NCBI RefSeq assembly: GCF_040802235.1
Contig: NC_133157.1
Location: forward strand, 29,963,501-30,027,500
From: Manis javanica
Taxonomy: Eukaryota > Chordata > Mammalia > Pholidota > Manidae
DNA: 64,000 bases
Direction: 5' to 3'
The notes beneath the pieces are model-generated. The model had not been told where the DNA came from, searched no databases, and saw only the letters and a program-made list of their open reading frames with translations. A program made the position numbers and the translations under genes. Of this stretch, positions 13,601 through 26,360 are shown in pieces (within the stretch, counting starts at the first letter, position 1; every line of letters starts with the position of its first letter).

Positions 13601-16600
13601 GATCACAAGAGGCTGAGTGACTGGGTCTACACGCCATCATTAAGACTCCCCAGGGCAAAGGCACGTTTCAGAATTCAGAGTATTTCAGATTTGAGGAAAA
13701 TAATATGACACATAACATACCATTACCAGTGAGATTTGGGTCAAAAAACATTTTGTGGCAAAAAATATGAATATTTTTCACTCTTTTATAAAATGGGAAA
13801 AAGCATATAAAGCCTCATGCCACCTCACGTCAGGTTTTGCCAGCAAATGAGTTCAGGTCGAGCCTAGGTTTTGCTACCAGGTAAGTTATAAAAAAAAAAA
13901 TCATCTTTAGAAATGTTTGAATTTTCGCATTATGGATAGATAAGTGGATTTTGGACTGTAGATAAGAATAAAGAAACTAAAAAGAACCAAAAGGGAGAAA
14001 TACCAGCCAGTGAAGCAGGAGGAAATCCAAGAGAGCACAGCACCCCCAGAAGCCAACAGGAAAGAAGTTCAAGAGAGGGTGGGACCCACTATGTGCCCAA
14101 AGGATGTAGGTCAAACCTGGCAAAGGGTGAGGATGAGGATTGGATTCGGGAACATGGCGAACACTGGGAACCTTGAGAACCGACCTAGGAACACAGTTGC
14201 TGAAAACACCCAACTCACTATTAGGGATTATTTCTAAAATTAAACAGGCAAAAACTAATAAAGATTATGAGATTTTTAAGTGAACAAATTTCTAAAAGAA
14301 ACTGCTCCTACTTGAGTTCCAGATTCAATCAGTTTCAATCAACGACATTTTATAAATACGTAAGAAACACATTTATGCTGTTCCCAAAACCTTCAGCCTG
14401 AAGACAGTCAAGAAGATGTTCCTGAAACCTTATTTCTTAGATATTTATTTAGAATTAAATTCTTTAGCTAAAATATCTGGGAGCTATTTAAAAAAAAAAG
14501 GTAGGGTGGTTGTCTCTCATAGCTCTCTGATGAATCAGAAGCAGCAAAATTATTTCTATCCTTTCCTGACACCTGCTACAGGGAGTAGCTTCAGCAACAC
14601 TGAGTGGGTTGGTATGGCCTGAGAAGGTATAATTAGAAAAGGAAAGAGCCAAAGAATAATTACCACTTGGTAGGAGGGAAAACCCTCACAATCCTGGTGT
14701 GAAGAAATTAGACACAGCTTAACTCAGAAATCACATACCCTTCTTCAATTGCATGACAAATTATACAAAATCAGGTTTAAAAATAAACAAAACAGAGGTA
14801 ATCAGAGAAAGTACTTGTTGTGTGGATCTATTTGTTCTAACTCCTGTGACTCAGAGATGCCATGAGTTAAGTGAACATACTGTAATAATAATTGAAGATT
14901 ATACTGTTGAATTATAGTTGATTTCCAAATACAATTATTATGTATCTTTTCATGTGAAAGTCCAAGTAAAAACATGATTTTTGTAAGAAAACAAGATCTC
15001 TGGGTTAGAGTACAAAGTAATAGCTAGAGGAACTTTGGATATACAAGTCTGTGACTTATCACTGGGGATAGCCAAATAGCTCATTGGTAACCACAGACCT
15101 ATGGTTGGTAAGCACAATTGTGAGGTAGAGTAAGACTCCTGGCTTGCACAATGAGAAAGTCATCAAGATGAAAGGAGAGAAATCATAATTGTATGAGAAA
15201 CGGAAGATAATTTTTTAAAATGCCAATGTCCACGATTAAGTGAAAGCTTAGCCATGCACAACTATGGGAGATAAAATACCAGTAACACCAAAAGACATAT
15301 CCAGGGAAAACTTTGTGAGGAAAAACCCAAATGGAAATGAAAGTGTACTATATAGCTGAATTACTCAGCTTCAAGTCAATTTTAGTAGAAGGGGAGATCT
15401 CAACATAACCACTTATATTTATTAACTATGAGAATGAATTAAAAGAACTCATTTTAACTGCTATGAATAACCACTTGAACACTGTACACAGTGTTCTAAC
15501 ATCTAATGAATCACCAAGTTCATAATTACTTGCCTTTATCTTTTCTCTACAAGCTTTCCCCCTTATAAAAGCTAGCAAATGCTTATTAAACTGTGGCTTA
15601 CTCTGAACATAATTTCACAGTCTTCACAGCATTGTATCTTACAGAGAAAGGGATCTGACTTAAACTAGCGCTCTCAGTTGCTTTTTCATACTATCTTCTG
15701 TTCATTCAAGTAACTATAGGGACTCAAAGGAAAAAATAAGTTTAGGGAATGAACAGGTGAATATGGAAACAACTTTAAGAAAAAGGATTATGTCAGTAGA
15801 CAAGAGTCAATTAGAACTTTTCAGAAACTTCTTTGCTCTGGCCTTTGTAAATCCTGATTGGTACTTGGTCCACCCCTTGCACAAAGGTTCTCAGGAGAAA
15901 TGCTGGATACTGAGAACATTTTTAAGCATGCTGCAAATCAAGTGGAGGGTGAGATATACTCATTACTGCTAGTTGCCCTTGGAAAGTGAATTGAAGATTG
16001 GATACTACTTTCTCCAATAACAAATCTAGATCTCCATTACACAGACTAACACTAGAACTGGCCTGTGAGAGTAAGGCCACTGATTTATTTCAAACTTCTA
16101 AGTCTAGAGAAGGACTTCAAGGGACCTGGAAGAAAAGGAAAAAAACGGTAAAGGACTTCAAACGGCTTAGTCCAACTTGTCCCCCTTTGAAATAAGCAAC
16201 TCTTCTCCCTTCTCCCTATTCTTCCTAAATCACTAACAGGCTCTTAAAAACACATCCAAAATACCACTCTGCCATGCCAGTGTAACTTTATCCATCAACA
16301 GAGAGCTATGGAGAATTGACTAATGTATAAAGAATGCTGTGGGGAGTTATGGCCCACATCCCTAGTATTTCACAAATACCTGCCTACATAATCCAATTCT
16401 GTTCCTATTTCATTTTGCTTTTATTCTTCTAGGTTTTTTTCCTATACATATGGGCACTGATCCATTTTAAATATACAGTGTGGTAACACTGTATATGTGC
16501 ATCAGTGAACATCCCTGAACACATTCCTGATTTTGTGCTAAGAACAAAAAAACTGACATGAAATTTCTGGGCCAAAGGTTTGTGAATTTTCAAGGTTCTT

Positions 16601-17629
16601 AATACAAACTACCAAAACTGCCCTCCAAAAATGTTGTACCAATTAATACTGCCCCCAGCAGAATACGAAATTGCTTGGTTTTTTTCTACCCTCAAATTGA
16701 GAACATGTTTTAGTAACTGCAAATACTTAAGTACGTAAAAGTGAAATTCCGCACATTTAGCTTTTTGTGAACAGTCTGATGATGACTTTCCCATTCTTCC
16801 ACAATAGATGATAAAAATAAGCAACTTAAATGTTCCTTTTGATTTGTAAGAGTTTTAAAATGTATTACAGATATTAAGCATTTGACATGGGTACGTTCCT
16901 ATTTCAAAAATCATGAGCGCCAGGCACAGATTAATAGGAACTTAGTTCAAAGCACAATGCCACACCAAAATTATTATATCAGCTAAGTCAAAAGACTTTG
17001 TAATCAAATAAAAGGAAATTACTTATGTGACTCCTACATTTATATAACTGTAAGAAAAATGAAAACTTCCTGATTATTCATTAATAGACAGTTTTTCTTA
17101 GTACTGTAATTCACATATTATATGTAAAAATTCCAACAGACAAATCATATTCTGAAAAGTTTACACTTTTGCACTTTGTTGTTTCGGGCTTTCCTCTCCC
17201 TAATAAGGAAAAAAACATACTGTGGAGCTACTGGTCCTGTTTCTTTTTTTGTATACAACAAAGAGGTGTTTTAAACTAGAGGCTTCTTAGATCTCTTCTA
17301 GTTCTAATATTCTCAGAGTCTATGAGAGGGCATGATGCTAATATGGCTAATATACTGAAAGAGCCTTACACATATTAAGTTTCAAAGGCAAGAAATAGCC
17401 TCAGCTGTGATCCACAGTTCATATTTCATGAAATGGTTGAGAGGCTCAAAACACTGATATGATAGTACAGTAGTTAACTCAGACATGGCTTTATGCTGCT
17501 CTCTCTGCTGACACAGAACTCCTACAATATACACAGCTACGATGTGGCGCTGGAAACCTCTGACAGGACTTGGCAACTGAAGGATGCACCAGCCTGCAGT
17601 GATCAATCCGAACAAAAATGCCAGCTTAC

Positions 17630-18037
17630 CTGGAATATGACCACACGAAATTTGTTTTTCTTCATTATTTCTTCTTGCTTGGTTTCAACACTTTTAACAT
17701 GAATTTGTTGTTTCTCCACCCGGGCCTTCACATCTTTAATGTGAGCACTGACTTTTCGGGTTTTCTCAAACAACTTGTTAATGACATAGCCCGTATTACT
17801 GTGTGACTGTGAAAGCTTCAACAGGTCAATCTGGACAGATTTTATGGCATTTTCCATCTCTCTGTGTCTCTCTTCTATTCTCTTCTGGCTTGCCTGCACA
17901 CCGTCCACGATGGTGGCTACTTTGTCCAGAACAGTCACAATGGTAAGAGCAGCGTCTTGGTCTTCGTCTTCGGTACCACCTGACAGGTGATTCTGGTGGA
18001 TTTTATCAGCATTTGAAGCAGACCCATCATGCTCCAT
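17630..18037 (-). CDS. CAVIN4: CAVIN4 coding exon 1 (residues 1-136)
   Basis: This is the N-terminal half of cavin-4 (muscle-related coiled-coil protein), a cytosolic caveola coat protein of cardiac and skeletal muscle. The family binds caveolin-rich membrane and other cavins and has been linked to Rho/ROCK signalling. The reading frame starts at an ATG (18037-18035) encoding [16 protein letters not shown] and runs 136 codons to a CAG|GTAAGC donor at 17630/17629. After an acidic lead (EDEDQD), residues about 28-130 form the conserved cavin HR1 coiled coil, with [42 protein letters not shown] and a basic C-terminal end ([15 protein letters not shown]). The frame stays open 15 codons into the intron, but the donor and the match of exon 2 show where it ends. 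A TATA-like box lies about 130 bp upstream. I am confident of the identity; the transcription start is inferred. Confidence 0.96.
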
Positions 18038-18166
18038 TTTATTTATTGCTCGGTGGAAGATGTCCTACCACAATCAATTCTGGCACTAAGAGCAAAAAGT
18101 TAGCTTGATAACAGGCAACAGGGTTGTTTAAAGGGTTGGAAACCCCACCCCTGGAGACTGGTCAAG

Positions 18167-18174
18167 TATTTATA
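18167..18174 (-). promoter_or_regulatory. CAVIN4: TATA-like box of CAVIN4
   Basis: The minus strand reads TATAAATA here, about 130 bp upstream of the CAVIN4 ATG. Initiation near 18140 would leave a 5' UTR of about 100 nt. The same A/T core is one mismatch from a MEF2 consensus, and a palindromic E-box (CACATGTG) lies just upstream at about 18187-18194. Both would suit a muscle gene. The motifs are seen; their use is inferred. Confidence 0.5.
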
Positions 18175-18799
18175 ACTACAAATACCCACATGTGACTGTT
18201 CTGCAATATGAACCCTTGCAAAGCACTGGGTACTATTCCAAACATGCTTGGTGACTGACTAAGGGACTCAAATAAGACTGTGTGGGTAGAAGAGGAAAGC
18301 TTTTTAAAAAAAAGTTCCCAAAAGCCACCATGTTATTAATATTAAGCTGAGAAGCCAAAAATATCAAAAAAAAGCAAACTCCAAATGTTGGATAAAGCTT
18401 TAACCTTTAGATAACTTCAAGCAGTATTTGTAAAAGCAAAGGGGAATTTTTAACGAAAAATCTTCTCTATTAATTTCACATATTAAGTGTACTAACATAT
18501 TAATATTAAAAATGTAATAAATAAACACACCAGAGGCCATATAGTGAAAACATTATATTATAACATGCTTTTCCAAACCAAATATTAAAATTAATATTTA
18601 ATTTTAAACATATTAAGTTCTACATGCGTACTTCAGAATATCTAAACTACATGTTAAACAGCTGAATACATTCTACTCACACTTCAGATCTTTAAACACC
18701 AATAATCTATATAGCTATTACTACAGGACAAATTTGACTAGAGGTCTTAGATAATTTTTAAGCTCACTTTGAAAGCACCAATCATTAACATTTTTGCAT
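18175..18799. other. Spacer between TMEFF1 and CAVIN4
   Basis: About 600 bp of A/T-rich DNA lies between the likely end of TMEFF1 and the CAVIN4 TATA-like box. It contains the E-box noted for CAVIN4 and no open frame or recognisable repeat. Confidence 0.5.
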
Positions 18800-18904
18800 T
18801 TTATTCACAAACACTGATACAATTTGTTTATTTATGTTAAAACAAATATTTTCTTAAAAATGAATGTGTATTAAAGTAGTTGAACTGATAAAGTAGGCTT
18901 TATT
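18800..18904 (-). terminator. TMEFF1: Candidate TMEFF1 polyadenylation signals
   Basis: Three minus-strand AATAAA hexamers lie at 18899-18904, 18827-18832 and 18800-18805, about 670-770 nt after the TMEFF1 stop and upstream of the CAVIN4 promoter. They are plausible ends for the 3' UTR. Which one is used cannot be read from sequence. Confidence 0.4.
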
Positions 18905-19569
18905 CCAGTCTGTTCATTAAACAGACTATTTCCACAATATCCAAGTCTACTTTTCAGTGATCTGTTCCATCCTTGCTACCAGATACTTTTTCAAATTATC
19001 AGAATTATTTTTTCAAAGAGAGGAATAATCAAATTCCAACCCGTACATCTTATAAATGTTTTACATCTAACACACACAACTTTACAGTTCATGCGATAGG
19101 CAGTGTCTAAAAAATCAGTTACTAAATCTCAAAAACATTTAAATATCTATTTAAACACAGTGTCTTCTAAATTTTTTTTTTGTAAGAAAAGTAATCTGTA
19201 AACATCTTTACCTTTAGTTCATGCTTCATCATTTGCTGTGGTCATTGTGAAAGAACTGGGTATGACTTTATAACCATTTGTGAAGTGGTCCATCTTTGCA
19301 AAAATATTACATTCCATGGGTAAAGAACAAGTCTTAGAATTACCATGTGGTACAAATTTGTGAAATCAATTTCTGTATTTAAAAACATAAAACAAAGACT
19401 ACTGAACAGTCCAAAACTGCTGTAGCTGAATATTCTAAATACGAGCCAACAGGACTACACTAAAAATGTCCAAAAATAAGGCCTCTGAAATAAATATTTC
19501 CATTCTTTAAAAAAAGACATAATAAATGTACATCACATGGTCAGTGTACATATAAAAGTCCTCCTCAGT

Positions 19570-19654
19570 TTAAACCATTCTGGATGACGTATCTGAAGTA
19601 AAATGACCGAGGTTTTGCTTCTGTCGTCGACCTCTGTTGTTTTTAGGGCATTTT
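19570..19654 (-). CDS. TMEFF1: TMEFF1 last coding exon: cytoplasmic tail
   Basis: The exon follows a TCAACAG acceptor. Its first base completes Arg, then it encodes KCPKNNRGRRQKQNLGHFTS and DTSSRMV before TAA (19572-19570). The tail is short and basic with a Ser/Thr-rich end, which is the TMEFF1 C-terminus. The stop lies about 1.4 kb upstream of the CAVIN4 TATA-like box, so the two transcription units almost abut. Confidence 0.95.
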
Positions 19655-20599
19655 CTGTTGAGTCAAAAAAAGAAAAAGAAAAATGTCATTTTGTTTAGAA
19701 TCTTTCAAATGTTTCCAAAGTAGCACACATTTCATACATAAAGCCATCCTGCATGTGATCACATGAAAGGGAGACAGGATGCTCCTTGATGCAAGACATG
19801 GTGAGGACCAACATTTCAGACTGCTAACTCCCTACAAAACTGGGAGGTGAGAGGGTTAGGTGTACAATGCAGGTATGAACACAAGCAAAACACCCCCATG
19901 TCTCTACTGCTGCATGTGCATCCCTGAGACAAATCTCACCTTGCCTCTGGCCTCGCAGTTCCCCAGCCACACTGACTGATAACATATAAACCTGTGAGAG
20001 CAGAAAGGGTCCTGGCCTATGTCTTTACCCTGGGCTTTGACACCCCCAAAATAACAAGGACAGTTTAGATGAAGGAGAAATCAGGAAGAAGTACGCTTAT
20101 TAACCTCAGATCTGAATCCAGAGGAAAAGTCTAGAGATTTCAGACAACAACTCAGAAGTCACTCTACACTGTGTTCGGGCAAACCAGAGAAACCACTAAA
20201 AAATGCCATGGTGGAAATAAGGGCTATCCCCTGACTGTGCCCTCATATTATCACAAGTGTTTCTCCACAGCGGAAGAACCCTCACTGTGTTGTGACTGCT
20301 TTTGCGTCTGGCCACTAGAATGCAAACATGAGCTTGTACAATGCATGAGGTGCTGTGCTACACAATGTGCACAAGGGATGGTGATGAATTCTGGTGATTT
20401 TGAGTTAGGGCTCTGCCAAAAACTAGCTATACAACTCTTCTTTCTATATAAATATTAAGAGCTGGGCTCACCTCAAAAATCTCCACCTGCAAGAATTTGT
20501 AATCTGATGGAAAGTCTTGCAACGATGAGTGTACTACTCAAAAGTTCCATGTTTTCATTCAGTTTCAGAGAACACTGTCTTGCCTTGGCTTAAAAGCCT

Positions 20600-20880
20600 T
20601 GATGGTAACACTTTCATTTTATGTACTGCTTTTCACAAATTTTATTTCACCAGTATTCATAAAAACACTTGGAGGTAGACAATGCTGGAATCATTTCCAT
20701 TTCATAAATGGGAAACTGACAGAGAGGTCTCACACCCCCATGACCTTGACTGTCACTACCTCCCATGACCTTGGGAAAGTTTCAACTTCCCAGGGACATG
20801 GTTCTTCATCTATAAAATAAGGGGATTTGGTGAGGATGATGTTTCAGGGTCCCTACCAGTCTGTCACTCTCTAAGTCTAA
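20600..20880. repeat. MIR SINE relic
   Basis: A MIR-like core (TTCATAAATGGGAAACTGAC) is joined to a second MIR-like end (CATCTATAAAATAAGGGG, then GAGGATGATGTTTCAGG). Confidence 0.45.
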
Positions 20881-21227
20881 TACCACGAAAGAAGATTCCA
20901 GGCATAAAAGAAAATCTTACTCATGCAGTCTTGGTAAGTCAGTCAATGGAAACATCCTTTTAAAGGAAGATTCCTCACATGGGAACAGCCACTGTGGAAT
21001 AAGTGGAACAGTTGTCCCATAGTGGGCTGTGTGGGAGAGGCACTCCTTAATAATTCAATGGATATAATTCTGAGGACATAATTATAATATTCTAAATCTG
21101 AGAGAGAGGGGCATTAAAGGGGAGAAAATACCACCAACAAAACACTACCAGGAAGATCTATGATACCCTTCAGTCATAGAGACAGTGGGCAGTGAATACA
21201 CTATAACACAGTTAAAAATACACTGTG

Positions 21228-21530
21228 GTGACCCCAAGAAGGGACCAGTGGTTACCAAAGGGAAAGGGGATGGGGACGGTGGGCAGGAAGGTAGGGAGAA
21301 GGTGACTAAGAGGTATTACGATCAGCACACATAATGTAGGGAGGGCAGGGGGAAGGCAGTATAGCACAGAGAAGACAAGTAGTGACTCTATAGCATCTTA
21401 TCATGCAGATGGACAGTGACTGTACTGTGGAATGTAGGGGAGACTTGATAATAGGGGGAAATGTAGTAACCACACATTGCTCATGTGAAACCTTCATAAG
21501 ATTGTGTATCAATGATAACTTACTAATAAT
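21228..21530 (+). mobile_element. Old L1 3' UTR fragment
   Basis: It begins CCAGTGGTTACCAAAGGGAA, passes through AGAAGACAAGTAGTGACTC and ATGGACAGTGACTGTACTG, and ends with TTCATAAGATTGTGTATCAA. This is the L1 3' UTR order seen in the younger copies, but more diverged. Confidence 0.7.
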
Positions 21531-21718
21531 ATATATAAATATGGAAACTAAAATTAGAATCACACTGTATATACTATTTTTAACTTTTTTTTCATTTAAC
21601 AATATATCATAAACATTTGAAAAAAAAATACTCTGTGACGTCTAAATGTCTGTGAAGGCAGCAAAGGGATTGGGGGTATAAACTGGAGGGTACTACCTTG
21701 AAAACTACCTGCCAGATA

Positions 21719-22268
21719 AATTTTTTTTTTGGTATCATTACTCTACAATTAAATGAAAGACATTATGTTTACTAGGCTCCCCCCTTCACCAAGTCCCCCC
21801 CACATACCCCTTCAGTCACTGTCCATCAGTGTAGTAAGATGCTGCAAAATCACTCCTTGTCTTCTCTGTGTTGCACAGCCCTCCCAGTGCCCCACACATA
21901 CTATACATGCTAATCATAATGCTCCCTTTCTTTTTCCCCGCCCTTATCCCTCCCTTCCCACGCATCCTCCCCAGTCCCTTTCCCTTTGGTAATGTTAGTC
22001 CATTCTTGGGTTCTGTGATTCTGCTGCTATTTTGTTTCTTCGGTTTTCCTTTTTTCTTATACTCCACAGATGAGTGAAATCATTTGGTACTTGTCTTTCT
22101 CCGCCTGGCTTACTTCACTGAGCATAATACCCTCTAGCTCCATTCATGTTGGATCAATGGTAGGATCTGTTTTTTTCTTATAGCTGAGTAATACTCCATT
22201 GTGTATATGTACCACATCTTCTTTATCCATTCATCTACTGATGGACATTTAGGTTGCTTCCGTATCTT
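21719..22268 (-). mobile_element. 5'-truncated L1 3' end, antisense
   Basis: A T-run (poly(A) tail in antisense) at about 21721-21730 is followed by the complement of the L1 3' UTR and the last part of ORF2. Direct repeats CTGCCAGATA at 21709-21718 and 22269-22278 flank it, so this is a complete target-primed insertion of about 550 bp. Confidence 0.85.
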
Positions 22269-22829
22269 CTGCCAGATAGTTTTAATTTAGGAGTTGAGGA
22301 TTATGGCACACTGAGATCAGAAGCACAGAGCAGAATAGAAGGCTGGTAGGAAGTGTAAAAGGGCTTAACTATCTCGATGGCCTTGAGTAAGGTACTTCTG
22401 AGCCCAGGGCTTCCGCTTCCTCCCTCCTCTAAGTCAGCTTCCCACTGACTCTAATGTCCTCTGATTTTCTTAAAGAAGGCATTATCATCTGGTCTCAAAA
22501 TTTTCCCTTATTTTTTAACTCCTTTCTTTTTTTCACCTTCCCAGTCATTTGCTACTCCACTCCTGCTTTACTCTAATAATATCCTAAATGATCTCCCCCA
22601 ACCTCACATTTTCTCTCCTACAGTGAATTTTGCAAATGACATTCACATTAATGCTCTGAAAAAATGGTTCATACCAAGTGTTTCCCCTGTTCAAAAACTG
22701 AACCACAACGAAATGAAGTTTAAACCTTGCTCCTATGCTATGGTCATACTTGGCAAATATATTTCCGAAGATGACTGAACATGGACCCTCCTCTTGAAGG
22801 GTCAGGGGAAAGTCGATGAGAATTAGGCA

Positions 22830-22920
22830 GCATGAACCCAAATCCCAGCACTTTCACTCACTAGCTAGATAACCACAGTTGGATAAATCACTTAACCTCT
22901 AAGCCTATATTAAATGGCCA
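22830..22920 (+). repeat. MIR SINE fragment
   Basis: CAAATCCCAGCACTTTCACT followed by AATCACTTAACCTCTAAGCC is the MIR core pattern. Confidence 0.5.
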
Positions 22921-24101
22921 CAGGCAGCCCTGCTCTTACATGATTTTATTTTCTATCTTCTCTTTCTGTTGTCATTATTTTTTATATCATTATGTCCCTA
23001 CTTTAATTTACTGCACAATTTTATACTCAGTAGTCTTGCTTAAGGGCACATCATCCGTTCAATAGGGAAAAAAATTCTACTGACTTTACTGCCTAAATTT
23101 TATGAAAAATATCTGTTATGGAGAGAACTTTTTCTTTTTATTACCTCTAGATTTATCATTTCAGCTCCAGATGGCTGAGAGTACTTAAGGTCTGGCTTTC
23201 ATCCAGACCTTGGACAGAAGAGCCATAAATCCATTTTGGCCTGCCAATATCTGGACTTAATGTGCTACAATCCTCTGCCCAGAATAATGCAGAAAAGTAT
23301 ATGGGACTTCCAAACTAAACCTTCAACTAAACCTTAAGGGTAGAAAGAGGGAGGCCAGAAGAAAAGATATGAGACTTGGAAACATAAAGACAATATGAAC
23401 TTGATCTGCTTTGACTTTCTTAGGTCCAATTTAATTCTGACTTATGTATCTCCATTCAGCTTGGAAAACACCCACTTTAAACAAGTTGCACTGCAAATAT
23501 GTCCATAACTTTGGTGTTTAGTTATGACAAACTCTAATGGTTTTAGCTATGACAGAGAATTCTACAGTTTATTACTTATGACTACTCCAGAAAATAAAGT
23601 AGTATTAAGACAATGATATAATAAGAAACACAGTATTCTTTAACCTCTGACTTCTTCCTTACTATATTTACTATGGATAAAGGGTATTATTAGGCATAAA
23701 ACACCTTGCAGTTTTGCAGGGCTAAAAAAATTTCTGCATGGCTCTTTTGTGCACGTGTAAACCATTCTGCATTACCATTATCGCCCCGAGTGTAGTGCTT
23801 AGAATTGGCTCACAATTCTAAGATTCCTAAATTCCTTCATGCTGTTAAATATTGCCATGCTTCTTCTGCCTGCAGCCCAGATATACCTGTAACTGTGAGA
23901 ATGAGTTCTTGTCTATTACGCTAAAGAAGCAAAATAGGAAGAGATCATGCCTACATGGAAACCCTAGGGAACTGATCCGAGGACTTTTTCCTAATAAACT
24001 GGAGGACTTAAAGCCCCTGTCATTTGAGCGTGCTTCAAGATTCTTCTTTAACAACCACCCACCTCTAATTTAAAGTTGACATTTCCAAGATCATTACCAA
24101 C

Positions 24102-24260
24102 CTTGTTATGCACATGACAATTGCTACTATAATGGCGATCTGTACAGCTCCAATAATAGCTGCAATAAGAACATGAGTGAGCTTTTGCCTACTTGGCACT
24201 ACATAGAGAATACTAAAGTCTGTCTTTTCACAGTGCTGTCCAGTATAGCCAGATTCACAC
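24102..24260 (-). CDS. TMEFF1: TMEFF1 exon: end of EGF module and transmembrane helix
   Basis: A 159-nt exon with a TTCAG acceptor and a GTTGGT donor. It reads CESGYTGQHCEKTDFSILYV, then a juxtamembrane VPSRQKLTH, then the membrane span LIAAIIGAVQIAIIVAIVMC, then IT and two bases of Arg. The EGF sixth-cysteine region is GYTGQHCE. EGF-receptor ligands have Arg where this has His, a known peculiarity of the TMEFF family. The span is a single hydrophobic helix of about 23 residues followed by basic residues, as expected for a type I protein. Confidence 0.95.
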
Positions 24261-25261
24261 CTGAAGGGAAGAAAAAAAAAGGATTATGTTGAGAACTGCA
24301 AATTTCAATAATTCTAGATTTTAAAATTGAGACACACGAAAGAATGATACCTTTAAGCAGGAATCGCAAATCAGGCATTCTCCTATCAACTCAAAAAAAA
24401 AAAAAACCATTTGTGTATTTCCTTATACTCTTTTGATATGTCTGTTTCACACACTGCTTCTTTCACCTGGTATTACCTCACATTAATTTTAAAGTTGCTT
24501 AGTAGTTTTTATTAGTGTAATTTAAAAACATATATAATATTCCATTCAGTAGCTACAGTAGAGCTAATTTACCTATTCCTCACTCTAAGACGTGAGTTAT
24601 TTTACATTTTTCACAATTATGAATTAGGTATGATAAAAATTTTGGTGAGTGTGCGTTTTTCTTATATTTAGTATTACTCCTTAGCTTAGATACTTGGAAA
24701 TGGGATTATTGAATAAACAGGTCTAAACATTTACAGTTCTCTGAACACAGCACCAAATTATATTCAAGACACTTTTCAGTGTACATAATATAGTCATTTA
24801 AGATGCAGAGGGGAGATGAAAATAAGTTATTAATGACAGAAACAGAGCCAAGCAGTCAAGTAGGTGCTAATCTAAGAAATTAATCTGAATTCAAATTAAA
24901 AGCAACGACACCAGCTGATGTTAATAATTTGACAGGGGGAAACATTTGAGATATCAGAAAATTCGCATTTTTCAGCTGACACTAGTGAAATGTATAAATT
25001 AGCCAGTTTTCAGTTAGAACTGATTACTAAAACATCTGAAGTGTAAGGATACTGCTTTTAATGTGTCACACTTCATTACAAAAAAAAGATATTTTAATAA
25101 AGCATACATAACAACAACAAAGAAACCTGGGATTTGGTTAACAGGGGAAGCCAGGGGTGATGTGAGTCCACCAATCCCATCCCTGAGGTTCCTAGACACC
25201 TGCAAGAAGGTTGCTCATTGGGCTCTAAGCTTCCTAGCAGACAAAAAAAAAAAAAAGCAGT

Positions 25262-25731
25262 AAGGCAAATAAACAGATCATGGAATAGAACTAAGAGCCC
25301 AGAAATACACCCATACATCTATGGCCAACAATTTTTGACAGGAGTGTGTCTAGGACAATCCAATGCGAAAGTCTCTTCAACAAATAGTCCTGGAATAACT
25401 AAACATCCGCATGCAAAGGAATGAAGTGGAAGCTTTGCCTCAAAACATATACAAAATTTAACTCAAATGGATCAGAGACCTAAATGTAAGAGCTGAAGTT
25501 ACAAAACTCAGGGGGAAAAAAAGTACATCTTCATGTGCTTAGATGAGGCAATGATTTCTTAGATAGGACACCAAAAGCACAAGCAACAACAGAAGTTCAA
25601 CTGAACTAAATCAAAGTCTTTTGTGCATAAGGACACTATCAAGAAAGTGAACAGATAACCCACAGAATGGGAGAAAAATTTTGCAAATTATATATCTGAT
25701 AACTACTAAATCTAGAATATATTTAAAAAGG
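25262..25731 (+). mobile_element. Old L1 ORF2 fragment, left part
   Basis: Degenerate L1 ORF2 3' sequence (CAAATAAACAGATCATGGAA, then GACCTAAATGTAAGAGCTG and GAATGGGAGAAAAATTTTGC). It breaks at TCTAGAATATATTTAAAAAG and resumes at about 27788 with the expected following L1 sequence, so composite element A landed inside it. Confidence 0.75.
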
Positions 25732-26360
25732 AGAAGGGGGGTATTAAGATTAGCATGCATGGGGGGGAGGGAGAAAGGGGAGGGAGGGCTATACAACACT
25801 GAGAGGACAAGTAGTGATTCTACAACATTTTGCTATGCTGATGGACAGTAACCGTAATGTGGTTTTTAGGGGGGACCTGATATAGGGGAGAGCATAGTAA
25901 ACATAGTATTCTTCATGTAAGTGTAGATTAAAGATTTAAAAAAAAAGAAAGAAAGAAAGAAGAGGGGGATTACTCCTTGATAAGATAAAACTATTGGTAA
26001 ATCAAAGATTAACACATGCCTTAAATATCTTTAATGTTGATCACTTAAAGGGTGTCACATTATCAGCTATGGAGGTACTCTTTTCTGATAATATGCCTTT
26101 CTCTTAATAAAAAAAAAAAAAAGCAGTTCCTGTGTGCTGACCTCCAATGAGTTCTGCACAGTGGTATAGAGGGCATGTCAAAGTGTGGGCAAAGGGTCTG
26201 TTGGTTTCTATGCAGAAGATCAAGGCCTAGCTTGGCTACCCAGAAAATGAACTAAGATACGATATGAGGAGGAGCTTCCGGCATCAGCACTCTCTGGAGG
26301 ACTCGTGCCGGGGGATGATCATCAAAAAGCCTCCACAGGGATCCGGGCGAGGCTGCGGTT

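Larger units (their letters stand above)
11477..17629 (-). other. CAVIN4: CAVIN4 intron
   Basis: A 6,153-bp intron with a GTAAGC donor and a CAG acceptor. Near its 3' splice end, 11590-12630 looks like sense-oriented L2 3' sequence, and about 12645-13600 is antisense L2, so the two lie tail to tail. The rest (13600-17629) is A/T-rich with no coding exon or young repeat that I recognise. Confidence 0.8.
19655..24101 (-). other. TMEFF1: TMEFF1 last intron
   Basis: A 4.4-kb intron with a GTTGGT donor at 24101 and a CAACAG acceptor at 19655. It holds MIR relics, an old sense L1 end (21228-21530) and an antisense L1 end (21719-22268). No other exon was seen. Confidence 0.8.
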
